18,475 nucleotides of DNA, taken from CAIMZW01 sp037133095 (GTDB lineage: Bacteria > Actinomycetota > Actinomycetes > Nanopelagicales > Nanopelagicaceae). This document shows positions 1 through 7,156 of this stretch, in pieces (the stretch's first letter is position 1; the number at the start of each line of letters is the position of its first letter). A program made the translations under genes and the position numbers. The stretch spans positions 1-18,475 of the forward strand of contig JBAXOT010000034.1 of NCBI GenBank assembly GCA_037133095.1, read 5' to 3'. The notes beneath the pieces are model-generated. The model saw only the letters and a program-made list of their open reading frames with translations, was not told the DNA's origin and did not search any database.

Positions 1-1
1 G

Positions 2-583
2 AGCGAGCTCACCAATTTTTCTGGTTGGGAAAAATTTGGTCTCAAAACAATTGGTTCGGGGACAATATGGGAGATTCGGGCTGCGAATCCGCCAAGTGCA
101 GGGGTGTGTTCGAAACTATTCGTTGACAACGGAATAACCGGAACACTTACAGTTAACTCGACCGTCTATTCATCCGACGTTCCATCATGGAGTCAAGCAA
201 CCCACTCATTTACATTTAGTGTTGGATCCACACACCTCGACGAAAACGGTCAAAAGAACCGTGGCTTTTATCAACTTACTCTGAAATCAGAGATCGTTAA
301 ATGCCTTTGGGGTCCTGATGCCACTGGCGCAAGCGCAGTGGTGCAGATTGTTAGCGAAGATGGTTCGTCTCAAGTTGCAAGTACTAGCGTTCGCGTTCAA
401 GACGGGACCTTTTATTTCACCGCCGCCAATTTTGAATACTCCAACCCAAAATTAAAAATAACATTTAAGAAATTCGTTGTGCCTGTCAAGAATATAACTA
501 TTACATGTGTCAAAGGTAAATCGACTCAGAAAATTTCCGGAGCCAAACCTGTTTGCCCTTCCGACTGGAAAAAGAAGGCTTAA
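2..583 (+). CDS. C-terminal part of a probable secreted protein of unknown function (5' end outside window)
   Basis: The frame is open from the left edge of the window, so about 193 residues are visible and the true start lies upstream. The GTG at 104 is merely an internal valine codon. The visible part is rich in Ser, Thr and Asn with alternating beta-type hydrophobics, as in extracellular actinobacterial proteins, and has no membrane segment. Around residues 100-140 of the visible part is a stretch with RGFYQLTLKSEIVKCLWG, a valine-rich strand and FYFTAANFEYSNPKLKI. It ends in a short basic module with two cysteines (ITCVKGK, then KPVCPSDWKKK). From memory, very similar C-terminal tails recur on many unrelated secreted proteins of freshwater actinobacteria. 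Function is not recognised. The stop lies 6 bases from the convergent purU stop. There is no sign of frameshift. Confidence 0.7.
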   Translation, partial: SELTNFSGWEKFGLKTIGSGTIWEIRAANPPSAGVCSKLFVDNGITGTLTVNSTVYSSDVPSWSQATHSFTFSVGSTHLDENGQKNRGFYQLTLKSEIVKCLWGPDATGASAVVQIVSEDGSSQVASTSVRVQDGTFYFTAANFEYSNPKLKITFKKFVVPVKNITITCVKGKSTQKISGAKPVCPSDWKKKA

Positions 584-589
584 ATCAGT

Positions 590-1426
590 TTAGAAAATAA
601 TCGTCCGTAACCCCACGACAAAAATGCGATCTTCTGCAAATAGCTTTACGGCTCGGGCAAGGACTCGACGTTCGATGTCACGGCCGATTGCGATCAATTC
701 TTCAGTAGAAGCCGCATGCGAAACATGAGAGACATCTTGTTCGATGATGGGACCTTCATCTAGATCAGCGGTGACGAAGTGCGCTGTGGCACCGATGATC
801 TTCACGCCTCGGGAATGTGCCTGGTGATAGGGCTTGGAACCTTTGAAGCCAGGAAGGAATGAATGATGAATGTTGATGATGCGGTTAGGAAGTTTTTCGC
901 AGAAATTTTCAGAGAGGATTTGCATGTAGCGAGCCAAGATAACGAACTCCACATTTGACTCTTCGACAATTTTCAGAATGTCTCGTTCGGCCATCTCTTT
1001 GCCGATGGCTGAAAGTGGAAGATAAACAAATTTCAAACCATGCGATTCCACCAAGGTTTGTAATTTAGGATGATTAGAAACCACCCCAACGATGTCAATC
1101 GGCATCTCATTGAGTTCACTAAGGAAGATGAGTTCACGAAGGCAATGGCTTTCAGTGGTGGCGAGGATTAGAGCGCGTTTCTTTGCTTCATAAGGACGAA
1201 TCAAGAGAGTTGGGTGGAAATCACCGAGTTCAGCACGAAGGATGGCTTCGGCCTCATGAATTTCCATTTCGGAATCAAAGCGAGTCCGCATGACAAAGGT
1301 GGCGGTTTCCGGATCGGTGAACTGTTGGTTCTCGATGATGTTGCCGCCACAGGCCAAAATCGCCGAGGTCATCGCATGAACGATGCCGGGGCGATCTTGG
1401 CACTGCAGAGTTACTAATAAATCCAT
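590..1426 (-). CDS. purU: Formyltetrahydrofolate deformylase PurU
   Basis: Hydrolyses 10-formyl-THF to THF and formate in the cytosol, balancing one-carbon pools and feeding formate to purine synthesis. At 278 residues it matches the family length of about 280. An N-terminal ACT domain (residues 1-75, beginning LLVTLQCQDRPGIV) is followed by a formyltransferase domain. The catalytic triad shared with GAR transformylase is visible: Asn185 and His187 in NIHHSFLPGFKGSKPYHQA and Asp223 in ADLDEGP. The start is supported by an AAGGAG Shine-Dalgarno on the minus strand (1431-1436), four bases before ATG. It lies 19 bases downstream of the MMPL gene on the same strand, so cotranscription is likely although no functional link is obvious. 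The C-terminus (VVGLRTIIF) is normal for the family, which usually ends with a conserved FRT/FR-type tail. Confidence 0.95.
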   Translation of the reverse strand: MDLLVTLQCQDRPGIVHAMTSAILACGGNIIENQQFTDPETATFVMRTRFDSEMEIHEAEAILRAELGDFHPTLLIRPYEAKKRALILATTESHCLRELIFLSELNEMPIDIVGVVSNHPKLQTLVESHGLKFVYLPLSAIGKEMAERDILKIVEESNVEFVILARYMQILSENFCEKLPNRIINIHHSFLPGFKGSKPYHQAHSRGVKIIGATAHFVTADLDEGPIIEQDVSHVSHAASTEELIAIGRDIERRVLARAVKLFAEDRIFVVGLRTIIF

Positions 1427-1445
1427 GAAACTCCTTGCTCAGGTC

Positions 1446-3545
1446 CTAATGAGCAATGGTAAAGCGTTTCATGGCCTTAGGCGCCCACCAGTTCCTTTCG
1501 CCAAAGAGACGCATCAGGGCCGGAACCAATAGCGCGCGGATCAATGTGGAGTCCAACAGGATTGCGAAGGCGACACCGAAACCGAGGGTCTTGATGTTGG
1601 TTACGCCACTGGAGAGGAAGGCGGCGAAGACAACAGCCAGGAGAAGTGCGGCTGCGGTAATAATGCGAGCCGATCGTTGTAGACCGGTCGCGACCGCTTC
1701 GATATTGGAACGACCAGCATCGTGCTCTTCCTTAATACGGGAGAGCAAGAAGACCTCGTAGTCCATAGATAGACCGAAGACGACGACGCAGGTCAAGATC
1801 ACCATGGAGGTATCGATAGTTCCGGTTTTGGTGAATGAACCGACCAGCCAGGACATATGTCCGCCGATAAAGATCCACGAGAGGGCACCCATCGTCGCGC
1901 CGAGCGAGAGCATATTGAGCAGAACCGCCTTGATCGGCAGGATGATGGAGCCAGTAAAGGTGAAGAGAAGTATCAAAACCATCAAAGCAATCCAGCCAAG
2001 TGCCCACGGCAAGGTGTGAGAAATTCCAGCCTGAGTATCTGTGTAATCGGCTGCGGTACCACCGACCAGAATCTTGAGCGGCGTCGGGATCGCCCGAACA
2101 GCATTGATCATCGCCTCTGCTTGCGTTGTTCGAGATCCGATTGAGAAGGTCGCCGAAATGCGGGCATCGTTGCCGACGATTACTGGAGCGGAGACCGCCA
2201 CAACATTTTTCACTTTGGCAAGATCTGCAGAGAATGTAGTCAACTGATTTTGATGAGCTGCGCCGCCAGGAACCACGATCTCGATGGGATTAGCGCTCTG
2301 TCCATCGAAACGTTCGATGCTAACCGCCGCCGCGACCGCAGCTTGGTTGCTCGCTGGAAGTACTCGACTGTCTACTTCAGAGAAGACAATGTTTTTAATG
2401 GGGGTAGCCAAGATGGCAAGTATGAGGAGCGAGAGAGTAACAATCGCGACTGGTCGCTTCATAACAAAACGTGCGGTCTGCGCCCAACGTCCATCTTCTT
2501 TCGGAGTGATGGCGCTCTTGCGAACAACGAACTTATCGATTCGCGTTCCCAACATGGCGAGGATGGCAGGTAGTGGAATTAAGGCGCCAAAGACTGCCGT
2601 GAATACCACGCCAACACCGGCATAACCAAAGGATTTAAGGAACATGAGAGGGAAGAACATGAGTGACGCGATGGTGACTAGAACGGTTAGCCCCGAGAAA
2701 AATACGGTTCGCCCAGCAGTCGCAACTGTTCTAACAATGGATTCCTCGACAGATTTACCGGAATGTAACTCTTCTCGAAATCTATTAACGATGAGGAGTG
2801 AGTAGTCAATGCCTAAACCAAGACCCATACCTGTGGTGAGGTTAAGGGCGAAGATGCTGACGCCAGTTACCAGACTGATGAGATAAAGAATCAAGAAAGT
2901 TCCGAGAATTGCGCTCATGCCCACTACCAATGGCATTGCTGATGAGATCAAACCACCGAAGATAAAGAGCAGGAGCAAGAAAGTTAAAGGAATGGAGATT
3001 GATTCGGCGATTGCTAGATCCTTGGAAATCTTGGTGGTGATTGCATAGTTAATTGTGGAGAAGCCACCAACGTAAACGCGAAGCGATTTAAATGTTCCGT
3101 CGTATTTCTTTTGAACCAGTTTCGCTAGGTCTGTTGAGGCCCCCGGATCGGATTCAGTGGTGTAGACAAAGAGGTAGCCGGCCTTGCCATCGACGCTCTT
3201 GAGGGCGGCTGCGCCACCCGCAGACCAATACGAGAGAGTTTTTGCCACTCCGGATTCAGCAGCGATTGCTTTTTCTAGGTTGGCTACATCGGCAATTGTG
3301 GTCGGATCAGTGACCGATGTTTTGCTGTCGACGACCAAAACGAGGGCGGGATCTTTGACATGAAAAGTTGAGGTCAGATAATTATCCGCTTTGGTCGATT
3401 GGCTAGCAGGGTCGTTATAGCCGCCGGCGCTGAGGCGAGGAAAGAGCAGTGCCGAACTGGCGCCGCCGATAACAAGTACGGCGATAAAAAGTGCCAAAAC
3501 CGCTTTCCGGCGGCGGACGAGAGTGTGGCCAAGTTTCTCAAACAT
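1446..3545 (-). CDS. MMPL/RND-family membrane transporter (YdfJ-like)
   Basis: Probable proton-driven exporter of lipids or hydrophobic compounds in the cytoplasmic membrane. The 699 residues have the duplicated RND layout: one N-terminal TM helix (about 16-36), an extracellular loop (about 40-175), a bundle of five helices, a second TM and loop (about 375-515), and a final helix bundle. The two proton-relay aspartates of MMPL proteins are visible: Asp247 in GLGLGIDYSLL and Asp595 in GLSMDYEVFL, each followed by a basic/acidic loop (NRFREEL, SRIKEEHDAG). I chose ATG at 3545 (MFEKLGHTLVRRRK), which has GAAAGG upstream. An in-frame TTG at 3584 would add 13 residues and lies about 7 bases after the predicted -10, so a leaderless TTG start cannot be excluded. 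It is divergent from a TetR gene, the usual arrangement for a regulated exporter. Substrate unknown. Confidence 0.92.
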   Translation of the reverse strand: MFEKLGHTLVRRRKAVLALFIAVLVIGGASSALLFPRLSAGGYNDPASQSTKADNYLTSTFHVKDPALVLVVDSKTSVTDPTTIADVANLEKAIAAESGVAKTLSYWSAGGAAALKSVDGKAGYLFVYTTESDPGASTDLAKLVQKKYDGTFKSLRVYVGGFSTINYAITTKISKDLAIAESISIPLTFLLLLFIFGGLISSAMPLVVGMSAILGTFLILYLISLVTGVSIFALNLTTGMGLGLGIDYSLLIVNRFREELHSGKSVEESIVRTVATAGRTVFFSGLTVLVTIASLMFFPLMFLKSFGYAGVGVVFTAVFGALIPLPAILAMLGTRIDKFVVRKSAITPKEDGRWAQTARFVMKRPVAIVTLSLLILAILATPIKNIVFSEVDSRVLPASNQAAVAAAVSIERFDGQSANPIEIVVPGGAAHQNQLTTFSADLAKVKNVVAVSAPVIVGNDARISATFSIGSRTTQAEAMINAVRAIPTPLKILVGGTAADYTDTQAGISHTLPWALGWIALMVLILLFTFTGSIILPIKAVLLNMLSLGATMGALSWIFIGGHMSWLVGSFTKTGTIDTSMVILTCVVVFGLSMDYEVFLLSRIKEEHDAGRSNIEAVATGLQRSARIITAAALLLAVVFAAFLSSGVTNIKTLGFGVAFAILLDSTLIRALLVPALMRLFGERNWWAPKAMKRFTIAH

Positions 3546-3591
3546 ATCTGATAAACCTTTCAATTCTGGTCGGTATCTGAACAATGCTCAG

Positions 3592-3621
3592 ATTATGTCG
3601 TGTCAATTTGAACACTGTCAA
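3592..3621 (-). promoter_or_regulatory. Promoter of the MMPL transporter gene
   Basis: On the minus strand there is a perfect -35 TTGACA (3616-3621) and a near-consensus -10 CATAAT (3592-3597), separated by 18 bases. It is the strongest sigma70-type promoter in the window. It overlaps the oppositely oriented tetR promoter, so a repressor bound here would block both genes. Confidence 0.7.
3600..3621. promoter_or_regulatory. Candidate TetR operator in the divergent promoter
   Basis: GTGTCAATTTGAACAC (3600-3615) is an imperfect dyad (GTGTCAA against TTG-A-ACAC with one bulged base). The half-site TGTCAA is repeated in direct orientation at 3601-3606 and 3616-3621. The element covers the -35 boxes of both promoters, where a TetR repressor would be expected to sit. 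Assignment to the adjacent regulator is inference. Confidence 0.45.
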
Positions 3622-3636
3622 GTTTCGCGAGATACT
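3608..3636 (+). promoter_or_regulatory. Promoter of tetR, predicted leaderless
   Basis: TTGAAC (3608-3613), a spacer of 17 bases, and GATACT (3631-3636). The -10 ends six bases before the ATG at 3643, so transcription should begin at or next to the start codon and the mRNA would be leaderless. Confidence 0.6.
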
Positions 3637-3642
3637 TACGGC

Positions 3643-4254
3643 ATGTCTCTCACAGCCGAGCGGGTCGAGAAGCCCGGATACCACCACGGTGATCTCCAAA
3701 GCGCGTTGCTTTCCGAGGCAATGCGATTGGTCGCCATAAATGGGGCAGACCATGTTTCGATGCGCGAAGTGGCGGCAAATATCGGGGTCAGCCCCTCTGC
3801 CGTGTATCACCACTTTCCCGATAAGGATTCACTTCTTGGCGAAGTCGGTAAATTGGTTTTTGAGAATATGGCCACCTTCCAAGAAAACGCCATGGCGCAA
3901 TTTCCCGGAAAGTCTTTGATGGCCGCTCGGAAACGATTCCGCGCTTGCGGTTACTCCTATGTGGAATTTGCCCAGTCGAACGCCAACCTCTTCCGACTCT
4001 GTTTTGGACCGTTGTGTGTCGGTGACCATGAAAGCACCAAGAACGACAACCGAGCTTGGAATTTGTTGGTGACTTCTCTCGATGAGATGACGGCATTGGG
4101 TCAGGTACATCCAAAAATTCGCCCCATGGCCGAGATTCTTGCGTGGACATCTATTCATGGAATGTCGATGTTGATTTTGGATGGCTTGCTGCCAGTCGAA
4201 GTTGTAGACGTTCTATTGGACTCATTGGAACTATCCCTGAAGGGAGTGAAATGA
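3643..4254 (+). CDS. TetR/AcrR-family transcriptional regulator with WHG-type C-terminal domain
   Basis: DNA-binding repressor, probably of the divergent MMPL exporter and itself. The 203 residues fit the family. The N-terminal TetR domain begins YHHGDLQSALLSEAMRLV; the helix-turn-helix is at about 38-60 (VSMREVAANIGVSPSAVYHHF), followed by DKDSLL. The C-terminal ligand domain has the WTSIHGMSMLILDGLLP segment of the WHG (TetR_C_13-like) group. I chose ATG 3643 because a -10 box lies six bases upstream and because the promoters of both genes would otherwise fall inside the coding region; the frame extends open to 3523 without good start signals. The stop overlaps the start of the next small ORF (ATGA). 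The ligand is unknown. Confidence 0.9.
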   Translation: MSLTAERVEKPGYHHGDLQSALLSEAMRLVAINGADHVSMREVAANIGVSPSAVYHHFPDKDSLLGEVGKLVFENMATFQENAMAQFPGKSLMAARKRFRACGYSYVEFAQSNANLFRLCFGPLCVGDHESTKNDNRAWNLLVTSLDEMTALGQVHPKIRPMAEILAWTSIHGMSMLILDGLLPVEVVDVLLDSLELSLKGVK

Positions 4255-4361
4255 GCGACCCAAAGTTATTGCCAGATATCACCCAAGACGAGATTGAACG
4301 TGAACCAGATACTTCGCGAGATGCTGAGATCGCGGCCGATAAGCCGCCTCACCACGAATAA
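4251..4361 (+). CDS. Small acidic protein, 36 residues, unknown function
   Basis: The ATG overlaps the tetR stop codon in the classic ATGA arrangement and is preceded by a good ribosome site, AGGGAG (4241-4246), four bases away, so translational coupling is likely. The product is acidic and hydrophilic with many Asp and Glu residues, starts MSDPKLLPDITQDE and ends KPPHHE. From memory, short actinobacterial proteins with a central Asp/Glu-rich part and a terminal RPPHH or RPPHW motif exist as uncharacterised ORFs; I cannot confirm membership. No membrane segment or cysteine is present. It ends 3 bases from the convergent fmdB stop. Coding evidence is start signals and packing only, so confidence is moderate. 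Confidence 0.55.
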   Translation: MSDPKLLPDITQDEIEREPDTSRDAEIAADKPPHHE

Positions 4362-4364
4362 CGG

Positions 4365-4637
4365 TTAAGAAGCCGAACTTTCGGTTTTGGGTGCGGCAGC
4401 AGGAGCAGGTGGAGCGGCGGGCGCCGCAGTTGTCGATGTCGATTCTGTTTTCGTGCCGTTTGTCCGGGAATCAGTCTTGTAAAAGCCCGATCCTTTAAAA
4501 ACAACGCCAACATTGGAGTAGACCTTCCTCACTTCGCCCCCACATTCAGGGCAAATGGAGATAGCCTCGTCCGAGAACGCTTGAACCATTTCAAATGCAT
4601 GGCCACAAGCGTTGCAGGCGTATTCGTAGGTAGGCAT
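4365..4637 (-). CDS. FmdB-family zinc-ribbon protein
   Basis: Small putative regulatory protein of 90 residues. It begins MPTYEYACNACGHAFE, the standard FmdB start, with four zinc ligands: Cys8 and Cys11, then Cys29 and Cys32 (CPEC), followed by VFKGSGFYKTD. The last 25 or so residues are a disordered Ala/Pro/Ser tail, which is common in actinobacterial members. The frame runs open to 4700, but the family-conserved N-terminus and a -10 box 7 bases upstream fix the start at 4637. There is no Shine-Dalgarno, so the transcript is probably leaderless. FmdB was named as a regulator of the formamidase/amidase operon, but its role in most bacteria is unproven. Confidence 0.93.
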   Translation of the reverse strand: MPTYEYACNACGHAFEMVQAFSDEAISICPECGGEVRKVYSNVGVVFKGSGFYKTDSRTNGTKTESTSTTAAPAAPPAPAAAPKTESSAS

Positions 4638-4643
4638 GAGCAG

Positions 4644-4650
4644 TAGTGTA
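4644..4650. promoter_or_regulatory. Overlapping symmetric -10 boxes shared by fmdB and the copC-like gene
   Basis: The heptamer TAGTGTA reads TAGTGT on the plus strand (4644-4649) and TACACT on the minus strand (4645-4650). Each fits TANNNT. The plus box lies exactly six bases before an in-frame GTG at 4656, the minus box seven bases before the fmdB ATG. One melted region could serve both directions. Confidence 0.45.
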
Positions 4651-4673
4651 AAGATGTGAGAAGAGAGGGCCAA
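4645..4673 (-). promoter_or_regulatory. fmdB promoter
   Basis: On the minus strand, TTGGCC (4668-4673), 17 bases, then TACACT (4645-4650), ending 7 bases before the fmdB ATG. The -35 abuts the ATG of the divergent copC-like gene. Confidence 0.5.
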
Positions 4674-5237
4674 ATGAGCGTGCGCACACGGATCCATCAA
4701 GGAATCTTCATAAGTCTGGGAGCCGTCGCAATTTTGCTGACCTCCCCCTCATCCGCGATGGCAAATTCGATAGTCAGCAGCAGCCCTAGTGCAGGCAGCG
4801 TCCTGGTCACGGCGCCAAACGCCGTCACAATAACAACGGCCGCATCCCTCATGGATCAGGGAAATACCGTCACGGTGACCGATTCCCAGGGCGCTCGCGT
4901 CGACGATGGATCCTTGGCTATCAGCGATGTCACGGCAATTGTCGGAATGAAGCCCATCACCCAAACTGGCGTGTACATGGTCTCCTACAACTTGCTGGCA
5001 TTAAATGACACGCCACTTACCGGGACGTTTACCTTCGTCTATAACGCACCCGCCGTGATCACGACTCCCACGCCAACTGCGACGCCGACTCTGTTGCCGG
5101 TGCCCTCGACAAATACGTCGACTGACAGCTTGATCATCGTGCTGTTGGTCGCCTCGGGCGTCATCTTCTTGTTGTTGGTTTGGTATGCGATTTACATAAT
5201 TCGAGAATTCAAAAACAGAAAACCGAAACGTAAATAA
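4674..5237 (+). CDS. CopC-like domain protein, secreted and membrane-anchored
   Basis: 187 residues: a signal peptide (basic RTR, then a hydrophobic core, cleavage probably after SAMA), a CopC-type beta-sandwich (about 32-125, SIVSSSPSAGSVL and TGVYMVSYNLLALNDTP), a Pro/Thr linker, and one C-terminal TM helix (about 147-170) with a basic cytosolic tail. Canonical CopC binds Cu(II) through the mature N-terminal His and a DGHP motif. Here the expected N-terminus is Asn-Ser and DGHP reads NDTP, so those ligands are absent and copper binding is doubtful. ATG 4674 has GAGAGGG (4663-4669) upstream; an alternative in-frame GTG at 4656 sits six bases after a -10 box and would add six residues. The next gene starts 11 bases downstream and encodes the usual CopD/CtaG partner. 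Confidence 0.85.
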   Translation: MSVRTRIHQGIFISLGAVAILLTSPSSAMANSIVSSSPSAGSVLVTAPNAVTITTAASLMDQGNTVTVTDSQGARVDDGSLAISDVTAIVGMKPITQTGVYMVSYNLLALNDTPLTGTFTFVYNAPAVITTPTPTATPTLLPVPSTNTSTDSLIIVLLVASGVIFLLLVWYAIYIIREFKNRKPKRK

Positions 5238-5248
5238 AGGTGCGCTAA

Positions 5249-7153
5249 ATGCATGTTGCAGTGGCCACTCACTTTCCGCAGGTCAGCCCTGTGGTCGAAA
5301 CGTTAATCCCTGTTGTTAAAGATTTGGGTTTATTTGCCGCAATTACCGCCATTGGGCTCTTCTTCGCAAACAGTTTTCTCATTGAGGAACGACATGGATT
5401 CCTTAGCAAAGAGGGGATTCGAATTCGGAATCTGGCTCGGTTTGCAGTACTGGTTTGGTTTGTTTGCCTGGTTGGAAATGTGGTTTTGGAGATTTCCAAC
5501 TTGTTGGCGCAGAGCATTGCTGACTCGTTGGATTTCACCATCTTTCGATCCTTCGTTACCCAAACCTCGGTGGGCCGAGGCTACCTATTTGAATTGATTG
5601 TCAGTGCCTTGATCCTGGTGGTTCTCCCCACCGTGAAAAAAGTTGGTGGCAGCATTTTGGTATTGGCTTCAGCAATGTTGGCACTTTTAATACCGCTGTT
5701 CCAAAGTCATGCCAGCAGTGCAGGAAACCATGGGCTAGCAATTGGTTCCATCATTTTCCATGTCGGAGCGATTGCATTATGGGTGGGTGGGGTCATTGCT
5801 TTAGTTGCTATCGCGCCAAAGGAACGGGCTTTGGCCTTGCCGCGATTTAGTGCTGTGGCTTTTTGGTGCGCCATCATCGTGGGCATCAGTGGCGTTGTGA
5901 ATGCCTACACCCGATTAGATTTTAAGGGTTCGTGGAATTCGCTGTATGCAGTTCTAGTTGGACTGAAAGTGATTCTTATGATTGTTTTGCTCGGCGTGGG
6001 ATCGCGTCATCGCAGATACTTGTTGGCCAAAAATGAAAATGCAAAGAATATTTTTCAGTTATTGACCGCAGAGATTTTTATTATGACCATGACGGTCGCG
6101 GTTGGTGGCTGGTTGTCGACCTCTTCACCCCCACTTCAAACGCCGCAGGCGAGCCTCAATCCCAGTGCAGGTCTAGTTGTCACTGGAATCGAACCCGTGA
6201 GTGCGCCATCCTTTTCGAGAATCGTTTTCTCCTACGTGCCGGATGGGGTTTTTCTCGGGCTTTTGATTCTGATCACCGCCCTCTACATAAAAGGCGTGGT
6301 TATTTTGTCGCGTAGGGGAGATAAGTGGCCCGTAGGTCGAACTGTCTCATTTGCGCTCGGCATCGCCGCCGCGGATTACGCGACCAGTGGTGGCATTGGG
6401 GTCTATGCCCACTTTGCTTTTTCCTATCACATGGTTGCTCACATGATTTTAGGGATGATCGCACCAATTGGTTTTATTCTGAGTGCGCCGATCACACTGG
6501 CGCTGCGTACTTTTCCCATCGGTCGGACTTCCGAGGAACGCGGAATCCGGGCGACTTTGCTCGCGTTTTTGCATTCTCGCTATTCGATGACCATTACTAA
6601 TCCCATCGTGGCGCTGACGATTTTCGATGGTTCACTTTTTGTGCTGTATATGACGCCTCTTTTTGGCCATCTCATGCAGAGTCACTCTGGCCATGTTTTG
6701 ATGAATATCCATTTCCTTTTGGCTGGTTTTCTCTTCTTTCACGTCATCGTCGGGATCGATCCAAATCCCAATCGTGTGCCCCACTTGGTCCGCATCATCT
6801 TGTTATTCGGCGCCATGAGTATGCACGCATTTTTTTCCATTGCCTTGATGTCGAATTCAACGTTAATTGATCATGGTTATTTTGCTTCGATTCATCGAAC
6901 CTGGAACGTGAATTTACTTGTTGACCAACACAATGGTGGCGCTCTTGGCTGGGCAATGGGAGAAATCCCGATATTAATCGCCTTAATAGCAACTTTCATT
7001 CAATGGGTTCGCGATGATTCGCGCGAAGCAAAACGGTTGGATCGCGCCTCGGATCGCGCGGTCGCTATGGGCGAAGATGACGAACTCGCCACCTACAACA
7101 AATATTTGGCAGGTTTAAACCAACGCGATCTGCACGACTCGGGAGGTAGTTGA
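5249..7153 (+). CDS. CopD-CtaG fusion: copper transport / cytochrome c oxidase assembly protein
   Basis: Polytopic membrane protein of 634 residues. The N-terminal half (about 20-290) is a CopD domain with histidines in its helices, including His154, His161 and His171 in FHVGAIALWVGG, and ends with the ALWVGG-to-VGGWLSTSSPP pattern. The C-terminal half (about 325-600) is a caa3-type CtaG domain with GIGVYAHFAFSYHMVAHM (His388, His394, His398), NPIVALTIFDGS, HFLLAGFLFF and DQHNGGALGWAMGEIP. In actinobacteria such fusions are thought to supply copper to the CuB site of cytochrome oxidase; this is known of the family, not shown here. AAAGGTG (5236-5242) lies seven bases before the ATG. It follows the copC-like gene by 11 bases and precedes the acyl-CoA dehydrogenase by 3, so a three-gene operon is likely. 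Confidence 0.93.
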   Translation: MHVAVATHFPQVSPVVETLIPVVKDLGLFAAITAIGLFFANSFLIEERHGFLSKEGIRIRNLARFAVLVWFVCLVGNVVLEISNLLAQSIADSLDFTIFRSFVTQTSVGRGYLFELIVSALILVVLPTVKKVGGSILVLASAMLALLIPLFQSHASSAGNHGLAIGSIIFHVGAIALWVGGVIALVAIAPKERALALPRFSAVAFWCAIIVGISGVVNAYTRLDFKGSWNSLYAVLVGLKVILMIVLLGVGSRHRRYLLAKNENAKNIFQLLTAEIFIMTMTVAVGGWLSTSSPPLQTPQASLNPSAGLVVTGIEPVSAPSFSRIVFSYVPDGVFLGLLILITALYIKGVVILSRRGDKWPVGRTVSFALGIAAADYATSGGIGVYAHFAFSYHMVAHMILGMIAPIGFILSAPITLALRTFPIGRTSEERGIRATLLAFLHSRYSMTITNPIVALTIFDGSLFVLYMTPLFGHLMQSHSGHVLMNIHFLLAGFLFFHVIVGIDPNPNRVPHLVRIILLFGAMSMHAFFSIALMSNSTLIDHGYFASIHRTWNVNLLVDQHNGGALGWAMGEIPILIALIATFIQWVRDDSREAKRLDRASDRAVAMGEDDELATYNKYLAGLNQRDLHDSGGS

Positions 7154-7156
7154 CCT

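Noticed and set aside
104..583. A 159-residue gene starting at GTG 104
   Set aside because: The same frame is open to the window edge and the upstream residues look like normal protein, so the gene is a partial one that starts outside.
3546..3584. TTG at 3584 as the start of the MMPL transporter
   Set aside because: The 13 extra residues are not typical of the family and ATG 3545 has GAAAGG upstream; kept only as an alternative because the TTG lies near the predicted transcript start.
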